Source: Albidovulum sp. (GTDB lineage: Bacteria > Pseudomonadota > Alphaproteobacteria > Rhodobacterales > Rhodobacteraceae). Taken from it: a DNA stretch of 8,852 nucleotides. The translations under genes and the position numbers were made by a program. Every line of letters begins with the position of its first letter. Position 1 is the first letter of the stretch. The stretch lies in assembly GCA_030837825.1 (NCBI GenBank), contig JAUQYB010000078.1, positions 1 through 8,852 of the forward strand. The letters run 5' to 3'. Below the pieces are notes generated by a model. The model had not been told where the DNA came from and did not search any database. It was given only the letters and a program-made list of their open reading frames with translations. Below are positions 1-5,564 of the stretch, piece by piece.

Positions 1-423
1 GCCATGCGGCACCGAAAGGATCGCGCCGCGGATCACCTCGGTTGAATAGGCACCCTGCACCACGCCGAGGACGCCGATCCCCGCCGCCACCCCCGAGAGC
101 TGGATCGGCCCGTAGTCCCAGAGCGCGATGATCTTGTTCACCGCATCGGTCAGCGCGAAGTAGAGGATCAGGATCAGCACGAGTTCCGGGACCGCCCGCA
201 CCAGCGTCGTGTAGGCTTCGAGCAGGTCGCGCAGCACCGGGCCGCCATAGACCTTGCCGAAGGCGCCGCCGATGCCGATGGCGAGGCCGAGCGCATAGGC
301 GCCGAGCGCGATCAGGATGGAATTCCACAGGCCCGCCACCAGCGTCGCCCCCCAGCCGGGAGGCGACCATGCCAGAAGCTCGGCCGCGGAGGGTGACCCC
401 ACGAACGCGAGGAGCGAGCCCAC
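1..423 (-). CDS. Polar amino acid ABC transporter permease, HisQ-type (partial, 3' end outside window)
   Basis: This is an inner-membrane permease subunit of a polar amino acid ABC importer. The visible 141 codons read leftward off the window edge. The sequence shows a hydrophobic helix at about residues 25-45 (LVAGLWNSILIALGAYALGL), the family-typical segment around YTTLVRAVPELVLILILYF, and near the edge AYSTEVIRGAILSVPHG. That last stretch is the start of the EAA loop that contacts the ATPase; the window ends just before the expected Gln-x-Glu-Ala. The GTG start at 423 lies in the same frame as, and 9 nt after, the stop of the binding-protein gene. An AGG from that junction sits about 7 nt upstream of it, so translation is probably coupled. 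A second GTG seven codons downstream is an alternative start. HisQ/HisM-type importers normally have two permeases, so a second one is expected beyond the edge (inference). Confidence 0.9.
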   Translation of the reverse strand, partial: MGSLLAFVGSPSAAELLAWSPPGWGATLVAGLWNSILIALGAYALGLAIGIGGAFGKVYGGPVLRDLLEAYTTLVRAVPELVLILILYFALTDAVNKIIALWDYGPIQLSGVAAGIGVLGVVQGAYSTEVIRGAILSVPHG

Positions 424-432
424 CGCGGCGCC

Positions 433-1197
433 TTACCCGCCGTAGATCGACGAGGCGAAGTAGTTCTTGCCGATCGCGTCGTAGGTGCCGTCCTCGAGGA
501 TCTTCTTGATGCCGGCGTTGAACTTCTCCTTCAGCGCCTCGTCGCCCTTGCGCAGGCCGACACCGACACCGGCCCCGAGGATCGCGGGATCGTCCGCGAC
601 CGCGCCCGCCACCTCGCAGCAGGCCTTGCCCGCATCGGTCGCCATGAAGGCGTCGATGGCGATCGAATCCGCCTGCGAGGCGTCGATCCGGCCGGCGGCG
701 AGATCCTGGAAGCCCTCGTCCGTGGTCTGATAGGTTTTCAGTTCGGCATCGGGGAAATGGGCCTTGGCATAGGCCTCGTGGATGGTCGAGACCTGCACGC
801 CGAGCGTCTTGCCGGCGAGTCCCTCGGGCGTCGGCGTGATGCCGAGCCCCTTGGCCGCGACCACCACCGTCGGTGTGTTGTAATACTTGTCGGAGAAGTC
901 GATGACCTTCATCCGCTCCTCGGTGATCGACATCGAGGCCATGATCGCGTCGATCTGGCCGCCGGTCAGCGAGGGGATGATGCCTTCCCAGGCGACGGGC
1001 GTGATCGCGCATTCCATTTCCGCCGCCTTGCAGACGGCATTGATGATGTCGACCTCCCAGCCGACCCAGTTGCCCGAGGCATCGGGCGAGGCGAAGGGCG
1101 GATAGGGTTCGGCGGCGATGCCGACCTTGACGGGGTCGGCGAGCGCGGCGGTGCCGAGGGCGATGGCCGCGGCGGCAATCATTGCAAGTGTCTTCAT
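433..1197 (-). CDS. Periplasmic amino-acid-binding protein of ABC importer (HisJ/LAO type, SBP family 3)
   Basis: This 254-aa extracytoplasmic solute-binding protein should capture the substrate in the periplasm and hand it to the adjacent permease. Residues 1-20 form a Sec signal peptide (MKTLAMIA..., cleavage after ALA). The mature protein has the two-lobe SBP_bac_3 layout: YPPF at 32-35, GWEVDIINAVCK at 46-57, IPSLTGGQIDAIMASMSIT at 74-92, then R95 in EERMKVIDFSD. R95 is the family arginine that binds an alpha-carboxylate. D177 in QADS matches the second-lobe Asp that binds an alpha-amino group. C56 and C63 have the C-x6-C spacing of the LAO-protein disulfide. A vicinal pair C193-C194 is unusual. 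The Asp11 of LAO, which contacts basic side chains, is not clearly conserved, so specificity cannot be read off. GGGAG precedes the ATG. The gene lies between the ATPase (33-nt gap) and permease genes. Confidence 0.93.
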   Translation of the reverse strand: MKTLAMIAAAAIALGTAALADPVKVGIAAEPYPPFASPDASGNWVGWEVDIINAVCKAAEMECAITPVAWEGIIPSLTGGQIDAIMASMSITEERMKVIDFSDKYYNTPTVVVAAKGLGITPTPEGLAGKTLGVQVSTIHEAYAKAHFPDAELKTYQTTDEGFQDLAAGRIDASQADSIAIDAFMATDAGKACCEVAGAVADDPAILGAGVGVGLRKGDEALKEKFNAGIKKILEDGTYDAIGKNYFASSIYGG

Positions 1198-1230
1198 CTT
1201 CTTCTCCCGGTTGGTCTTGTTGATTCCGTG

Positions 1231-2019
1231 TCAGCCCACGGATTTGAGGAACTGTTTCAGCCGGTCGGACCGGGGGGCGCCGAAGAGCCGGTCGGGCGGC
1301 CCCTCCTCCTCGATCTGGCCGTTGTAGAGGTAGATGACATGGCTCGCGACCTCGCGGGCGAACTTCATCTCGTGGGTGACGATGATCATCGTGCGGCCCT
1401 CGGCGGCAAGGTCGCGGATCACCGCCAGAACCTCGCCCACCAGCTCGGGGTCCAGGGCCGAAGTCGGCTCGTCGAAGAGGATCGCGCGCGGTTCCACGGC
1501 AAGCGAGCGGGCGATGGCGGCGCGCTGCTGCTGGCCGCCGGAAAGGTAGGCGGGATAGGCGCCGGCCTTGTCGGCGAGTCCCACCCGCGCCAGCAGCCGT
1601 TCGGCGCGCGCCACCGCCTCGGCCTTCGGCACGCCGAGAACGTGGACCGGCACCTCGGTCAGGTTTTCCAGGATGGTCTTGTGGGTCCACAGGTTGAACT
1701 GCTGGAACACCATGCCGAGGTGCTGGCGCAGCCGTTCGATCTGGCGGCGGTCGGCGGGCGATCCGTCCGCCCGCATCGCCACCTCCTCGCCGCCGATGAC
1801 GATGCGTCCCGACGACGGCGTTTCGAGAAAGTTGATGCAGCGCAGCATCGTCGACTTGCCCGATCCCGAGCCGCCGATCACCGCCACCGTGTCGCCCTCG
1901 TGCGCCACCAGCGACACGCCCTTCAGCACCTCGAGGCTGCCGAAGGACTTGCGCAGATCCTCGACCCGGATCGCTTCGGCCGTCGGCGCCGGTTCCGGCG
2001 CGGTGGCGGTGTCGGGCAT
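1231..2019 (-). CDS. Polar amino acid ABC transporter ATP-binding protein (HisP/OccP/AotP type)
   Basis: This 262-aa cytoplasmic ATPase powers the importer encoded by the next two genes. All ABC motifs are intact: Walker A GGSGSGKST at 49-57, Q-loop Q106 (VFQQFNLW), signature LSGGQQQR at 159-166, Walker B ILFDEP at 180-185 followed by the SALD D-loop, and switch His H216 (VTHEM). The C-terminal stretch IEEEGPPDRLFGAPRSDRL is typical of the OccP/NocP/AotP/HisP subgroup. The first 16 residues are an Ala/Pro-rich extension before the conserved domain. I chose the ATG at 2019 because AGGGAA lies about 7 nt upstream. Upstream in-frame ATGs (2046, 2136) lack a ribosome binding site and would translate the AT-rich regulatory region. 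It is the first gene of the leftward operon, divergent from the M24 hydrolase gene. The proposed substrate class (amino-acid-like) rests on the family and the neighbours. Confidence 0.93.
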   Translation of the reverse strand: MPDTATAPEPAPTAEAIRVEDLRKSFGSLEVLKGVSLVAHEGDTVAVIGGSGSGKSTMLRCINFLETPSSGRIVIGGEEVAMRADGSPADRRQIERLRQHLGMVFQQFNLWTHKTILENLTEVPVHVLGVPKAEAVARAERLLARVGLADKAGAYPAYLSGGQQQRAAIARSLAVEPRAILFDEPTSALDPELVGEVLAVIRDLAAEGRTMIIVTHEMKFAREVASHVIYLYNGQIEEEGPPDRLFGAPRSDRLKQFLKSVG

Positions 2020-2223
2020 CGGCGGTTCCCTGCGGCGGAATGCCATTGGAATTAACACCGAGCCCAGCCAATCATGCAAGCGTATAATTACGGACGAAGA
2101 GAACGGCCGGACGGCCCGGTGTGGCGGCGCGAGCACGGGAAGGCAGGGACCGAGGATCGGCCGGTGTTGTGCACATCACGCAGCAGAGCGTCGTTTCATA
2201 AGACGATCGTAGCCAAAACTGCG

Positions 2224-2233
2224 GCAATATTGC
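2224..2233. repeat. Perfect 10-bp palindrome GCAATATTGC
   Basis: GCAATATTGC reads identically on both strands and lies 69 nt upstream of the M24 start codon. Its centre is 48 bp from that of the TTGTATACAA palindrome. It may be a second regulator site or an upstream activator site. The sequence does not match an operator that I recognise. Confidence 0.45.
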
Positions 2234-2271
2234 GAGAATCCCCTTGCCGAGTCATAGACTCCGGTCTAGCG

Positions 2272-2281
2272 TTGTATACAA
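2272..2281. promoter_or_regulatory. Candidate GntR (FCD-type) operator TTGTATACAA
   Basis: This perfect 10-bp palindrome lies 20 nt upstream of the M24 hydrolase ATG and 9 nt before its AGGAG ribosome binding site. TTGTATACAA fits the T-n-G-T-n-n-A-C-n-A pattern known for operators of FadR/FCD-subfamily GntR proteins. The last gene of this operon encodes exactly such a regulator. The site contains TATACA, a possible -10 hexamer, so a bound repressor would block transcription of the operon (inference). No second exact copy was found by eye in the intergenic region. Confidence 0.6.
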
Positions 2282-2290
2282 ATACGCCGC

Positions 2291-2295
2291 AGGAG
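2291..2295 (+). promoter_or_regulatory. Ribosome binding site of the M24 hydrolase gene
   Basis: AGGAG lies 6 nt before the ATG at 2302. It fixes this start over the in-frame ATG at 2074, which would add 76 residues translated from the regulatory region. Confidence 0.85.
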
Positions 2296-2301
2296 CCACC
2301 G

Positions 2302-3486
2302 ATGCCGCACGGAAACGCCCCATTCTCCGCCGCCGAATACGCCCGCCGGATCGCCAGGACCCGCGCGGCGATGCAGGCGGCGGGGCTCGACGCGATCTTC
2401 GTCACCGATCCCTCGAACCAGGCCTGGCTTACCGGATACGACGGATGGTCCTTCTATGTCCATCAGGGTGTGATCCTGACGCAAGAGGGCGCGCCGCACT
2501 GGTGGGGCCGCCACATGGACAGCATCGGCGCGGGGCGCACCTGCTGGATGGAGCCGGCGACGATCCACGGCTATGCCGACAGCTACGTCCAGTCGACCGT
2601 CCGCCACCCGATGCAGGATCTGGCCGGCATCCTGCGTGACCTCGGGCTGGCGAAGGCGCGCATCGGCGTCGAGATGGAGAACTACTACTATTCGGCCAAG
2701 GCCCATGCGGTGCTGGGGGCCGAACTTCCCGACGCCACGCTGGCGGACGCGACCGCGCTCGTGAACTGGCAGCGGCTGGTGAAGTCGGGCGAGGAAATCG
2801 CCTTCATGCGCAACGCGGCGCGCATTTCCGAAAAGATCGTCCGCACCGCCATCGACAAGGCCGAGCCCGGGCTGCGCAAGAACGAGCTGGTGGCCGAGAT
2901 CTACCATGCCGGTCTGACCGGGGTCGGCGAGGCCTGGGGCGACTATCCGGCGATCGTGCCGCTGACGCCTTCGGGCGTGGACGCGACGGCGGCGCACCTG
3001 ACCTGGAACGGCGACCCGATGCGCAAGGGCGAGGCGACATTCTTCGAGCTTTCCGGCTGCTACCGGCGCTATCACGCGCCGCTCTGCCGCACCGTCTTCC
3101 TCGGCAGGCCGCCGGCGGAGATGCTGGAGGCCGAAAAGGCGCAGATCGAGGGGATCGAGGCGGGGCTGGAGGCGGCGCGGGCGGGCAACCGGACCTCCGA
3201 CATCGCCAACGCCTTCATGGCGGTGCTGCGCCGCCACGGCATCCACCGCGAGGGGCGCTGCGGCTATGCGATCGGCCTCAGCTACCCGCCCGACTGGGGC
3301 GAGCGCACCGCCTCGATCCGGGCCGAGGACGAGACGGTGCTGGAGCCGGGGATGACCTTCCACTTCATGCCCGCGCTCTGGATGGAGAGCTGGGGGCTCG
3401 AGACGACGGAATCGATCCTGATCCGCGAGAGCGGCCCGGCCGAGGCGCTCTGCGGCGTCGAGCGCAAGCTCTTCGTGAAGGACTGA
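2302..3486 (+). CDS. M24 creatinase-fold hydrolase, ectoine hydrolase (EutD/DoeA)-like
   Basis: This 394-aa cytoplasmic protein has a creatinase N-terminal domain (about 13-148) and a pita-bread M24 domain (about 160-385). Its signatures match what I know of the ectoine hydrolase EutD/DoeA family: WLTGYDGWSFYVHQ at 42-55, a G-R-x-MD-x-x-GA-x-RT run at 69-80, YVQSTVRHPM at 95-104, and GYAIGLSYPPDWGER at 321-335. In that family the enzyme opens the ectoine ring to N-acetyl-2,4-diaminobutyrate. Like creatinase, it lacks most M24 metal ligands: the first Asp is E249, the second falls at A259/P260, the His is Y322, and the Glu of the usual E-P is M356. Only E370 seems kept. H232 is a candidate catalytic His, as in creatinase. 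It heads the rightward operon. Ring or amide/amidine hydrolysis of the imported compound is the likely role; the substrate is unproven, and it is unlikely to be a true Xaa-Pro peptidase. Confidence 0.8.
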   Translation: MPHGNAPFSAAEYARRIARTRAAMQAAGLDAIFVTDPSNQAWLTGYDGWSFYVHQGVILTQEGAPHWWGRHMDSIGAGRTCWMEPATIHGYADSYVQSTVRHPMQDLAGILRDLGLAKARIGVEMENYYYSAKAHAVLGAELPDATLADATALVNWQRLVKSGEEIAFMRNAARISEKIVRTAIDKAEPGLRKNELVAEIYHAGLTGVGEAWGDYPAIVPLTPSGVDATAAHLTWNGDPMRKGEATFFELSGCYRRYHAPLCRTVFLGRPPAEMLEAEKAQIEGIEAGLEAARAGNRTSDIANAFMAVLRRHGIHREGRCGYAIGLSYPPDWGERTASIRAEDETVLEPGMTFHFMPALWMESWGLETTESILIRESGPAEALCGVERKLFVKD

Positions 3487-3488
3487 CC

Positions 3489-4649
3489 TTGCGCGCGCTC
3501 GAGGACACAAGGGCGCTTCTGCGCGATCTCGTCGCCTTTCCGACGATCTCCGAGGACAGCAACAGGGCGCTCATCGATCATCTCGCCGGGCGGCTGGAGG
3601 CGGCGGGCGCGCGGGTCGAGGTGATGGCGGATGCGAGCGGCAAGAAAGCCAACCTCTTTGCCACGCTCGGCCCCGAGGGCGACGGCGGCATCGTCCTTTC
3701 CGGCCACAGCGACGTCGTGCCGGTGGCCGGGCAGGACTGGACGGTGGACCCCTTCGCGCTGACCGAACGCGACGGGCGGCTCTATGGCCGCGGCACCTGC
3801 GACATGAAGGGGTTCATCGCGGCGGCGGTGGCGATGGCGCCGGTCTTCGCCGGGCGGAGGCTCTCCCGCCCGCTCCACTTCGCCTTCACCCATGACGAGG
3901 AGGTGGGCTGCCTCGGCGCCCGGTCGCTCGCCGCCGCGCTGACGGCCAGGGGGCTGCGCCCGTCGGTGGCCATCATCGGCGAGCCGACCTCGATGCGGAT
4001 CATCGAGGGCCACAAGGGCTGCTACGAGTATTCGACCCATTTCACCGGTCTCGCGGGCCATGCCTCGGCGCCCGACCAGGGCGTCAACGCGGTGGAATAC
4101 GCGGTGCGCTACGTCGCCCGCCTGCTGGAGGTGGGCGAGACGCTGAAGACGCGCGCGCCGGCAGCCAGCCCGTTCGACCCGCCCTGGACCACGGTTTCGA
4201 CCGGTGTCCTCACCGGCGGCAACGCCCGCAACGTCATCGCCGCCGAGGCGCGGGTGGACTGGGAGATGCGGCCGGTCCAGCCCGGCGACGCCGATTTCGT
4301 CAAGGAGGCGCTCAGGCGCTACTGCGACGAGACGCTGCTGCCGGCGATGCGCCGGGTGGCGCCGGAAGCGGGGATCGTCACCGAGGTGGTGGGAGAGGTC
4401 GAGGGGCTGGTGCCCGCCTCCGACAACGAGGCGCGGCGGATCGTGGCGGAGCTGACCGGAGCGAACGGCGCCGGCACCGTGCCCTTCGGCACCGAGGCGG
4501 GCATCTTCCAGTCGCTCGGCATGTCGGTCGTGGTCTGCGGGCCGGGCTCGATCGAGCAGGCGCACAAGCCCGACGAATACATCGCGGTGGACCAGCTCCG
4601 CGACTGCCTGACGATGCTCGAACGGCTGGCCGACAGGCTCGGCGGCTGA
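3489..4649 (+). CDS. argE: M20 metallo-deacetylase, N-acetylornithine deacetylase (ArgE)-like
   Basis: This 386-aa zinc-dependent M20 amidohydrolase carries a complete di-metal site: H73 and D75 in GHSDVVP, bridging D105 in GTCDMKG, catalytic E137 and ligand E138 in THDEEVG, E165 in GEPT, and H359 in AHKPDE. The lid/dimer domain has H191 in AGHASAP. Length and motif spelling match ArgE (N-acetylornithine deacetylase). It begins with TTG at 3489, 2 nt after the M24 stop. AAGGA at 3478-3482, inside the end of the upstream gene, is well placed 6 nt before it, and no upstream ATG fits. Its operon partners suggest a catabolic rather than arginine-biosynthetic role: removing an acyl group from the product of the M24 enzyme, for example N-acetyl-diaminobutyrate or N-acetylornithine, which differ by one methylene. 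The symbol reflects family, not proven substrate. Confidence 0.85.
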   Translation: MRALEDTRALLRDLVAFPTISEDSNRALIDHLAGRLEAAGARVEVMADASGKKANLFATLGPEGDGGIVLSGHSDVVPVAGQDWTVDPFALTERDGRLYGRGTCDMKGFIAAAVAMAPVFAGRRLSRPLHFAFTHDEEVGCLGARSLAAALTARGLRPSVAIIGEPTSMRIIEGHKGCYEYSTHFTGLAGHASAPDQGVNAVEYAVRYVARLLEVGETLKTRAPAASPFDPPWTTVSTGVLTGGNARNVIAAEARVDWEMRPVQPGDADFVKEALRRYCDETLLPAMRRVAPEAGIVTEVVGEVEGLVPASDNEARRIVAELTGANGAGTVPFGTEAGIFQSLGMSVVVCGPGSIEQAHKPDEYIAVDQLRDCLTMLERLADRLGG

Positions 4650-4651
4650 CC

Positions 4652-5554
4652 ATGACCGATGCCGCCCCAGCGCAGGAAACCCCGGTCGCGGCCGCATTCT
4701 GGCGGGCGGCGCCTTTCATTTTCGTGATCCTCTGGGCGGGCGGCTACAGCTTTGCCAAGCTCGGCCTTGCCCATATCGAACCCCTGACCATGCTGGCGCT
4801 GCGCTATGCGCTGGCGCTGCTGGTGCTCCTGCCGTTCCTCTTGCGCAAGGGCACCCGCTGGCCCTCCGGACTGCGGCACTGGAGCGCTGTGGTCCTGACC
4901 GGCTTCCTGATCCAGTGCGGTTACTTCGGCCTTGCCTATCTTGCCATGAAGCGGGGGATGAATGCGGGCACCACCGCGATCATCATGTCGCTTCAGCCGA
5001 TCGTCGTCGCTGCCCTCGCGCCGATCGTGGTCGGGACACGCGCCGGTCGCGGCCTCTGGGGCGGCCTGATCCTCGGCTTTTTCGGCGCGGTCCTCGTGAT
5101 CCTGTCGGGCCATGCGCTGGGGCCGTCGCCTCTGGCTGCAACCGTCTTCGCGGTGATGGCGCTGCTCGGCATGACCTCTGCCACGCTGTTCGAGAAATGG
5201 CACGGGATGAAGACCGATCCGGTCACCGGCGGGCTGATCCAGTATGCCACGGGCTTCCTCGTTCTGATGCCCGCCGCCTGGGCCAGCGAGAGCATGACGA
5301 TCGACTGGCAGCCGGCGCTCGTGGTCTCGCTCGCCTATCTGGTGATCGCCAATTCGCTTGTCTCGATCGGGCTCTACATCGCGCTTCTCCAGCGCGGGGA
5401 TGCGACGCGGATCTCGGCGCTGCTCTACCTTGTTCCGCCGCTTGCGATGATCGTCGCCTGGGTGCTTCTGCGCGAGCCGGTAACGCCGCTGACCCTTACA
5501 GGCTTCGCCATGTCGGCCTGCGGGGTCTACCTCGTGAACCGGAAATCGGCCTGA
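4652..5554 (+). CDS. DMT-superfamily transporter, EamA domain (RhaT/YdcZ-like permease)
   Basis: This 300-aa inner-membrane protein has about ten hydrophobic helices in two EamA repeats (about 18-150 and 158-298). The first helix carries FVILWAGGYSFAKLG, and the end of repeat one carries IIMSLQPIVVAALAP, where the Pro is typical of the family. The second repeat ends with LLYLVPPLAMIVAWVLLRE and the terminal helix TGFAMSACGVYLVN. EamA carriers mostly export amino acids and other metabolites. The start at 4652 is 2 nt after the deacetylase stop; GGCGG about 6 nt upstream is a weak ribosome site, so coupled translation is likely. Lying between a deacetylase and a regulator, it may export surplus product such as a diamino acid or acetylated intermediate, or move the substrate itself. 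Direction and cargo cannot be told from sequence. Confidence 0.88.
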   Translation: MTDAAPAQETPVAAAFWRAAPFIFVILWAGGYSFAKLGLAHIEPLTMLALRYALALLVLLPFLLRKGTRWPSGLRHWSAVVLTGFLIQCGYFGLAYLAMKRGMNAGTTAIIMSLQPIVVAALAPIVVGTRAGRGLWGGLILGFFGAVLVILSGHALGPSPLAATVFAVMALLGMTSATLFEKWHGMKTDPVTGGLIQYATGFLVLMPAAWASESMTIDWQPALVVSLAYLVIANSLVSIGLYIALLQRGDATRISALLYLVPPLAMIVAWVLLREPVTPLTLTGFAMSACGVYLVNRKSA

Positions 5555-5564
5555 GGGAGATCGG

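Larger units (their letters stand above)
2020..2301. promoter_or_regulatory. Divergent control region between importer and catabolic operons
   Basis: These 282 nt without a credible gene separate the two divergent operons and must hold both promoters. The region contains AT-rich patches absent from neighbouring genes (for example 2041-2057, 2081-2092, 2212-2236 and 2268-2285) and several perfect or near-perfect palindromes: CGTATAATTACG (2081-2092, arms of 4 bp), TGTGCACA (2168-2175), GCAATATTGC (2224-2233) and TTGTATACAA (2272-2281). On the minus strand, TTATAC within 2081-2092 is a possible -10 for the importer operon. No convincing -35/-10 pair is obvious on either strand, as expected for regulated promoters. 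In-frame upward extensions of the flanking genes into this region lack ribosome binding sites and are judged non-coding. Confidence 0.7.

Noticed and set aside
757..2055. Long plus-strand open frame (432 codons) antisense to the binding protein and ATPase genes
   Set aside because: Arg/His/Gly/Asp-rich nonsense with no domain. It is a shadow of two well-recognised minus-strand genes in high-GC DNA.
2181..2208. Possible hairpin CGTC...GACG in the intergenic region
   Set aside because: Only four to five pairs around a nine-base loop, with no T-run or known riboswitch core. Not distinguishable from chance.
2074..2301. Seventy-six-residue N-terminal extension of the M24 protein
   Set aside because: It would translate the AT-rich divergent regulatory region. 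AGGAG is correctly placed before the ATG at 2302, and the creatinase domain starts shortly after.
2301..3486. Reading the M24 protein as an Xaa-Pro aminopeptidase
   Set aside because: Most M24 metal ligands are replaced, and the conserved blocks match the EutD/DoeA hydrolase group, not prolidases or aminopeptidase P.
2266..3510. Minus-strand open frame (414 codons) opposite the M24 gene
   Set aside because: Composition is typical of an antisense shadow. The plus-strand frame has clear M24 motifs and a good ribosome binding site.
3282..4697. Minus-strand open frame (471 codons) opposite the M20 gene
   Set aside because: Spans the boundary of two real genes, is His/Arg-rich and carries no motif. 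It is a GC-driven shadow.
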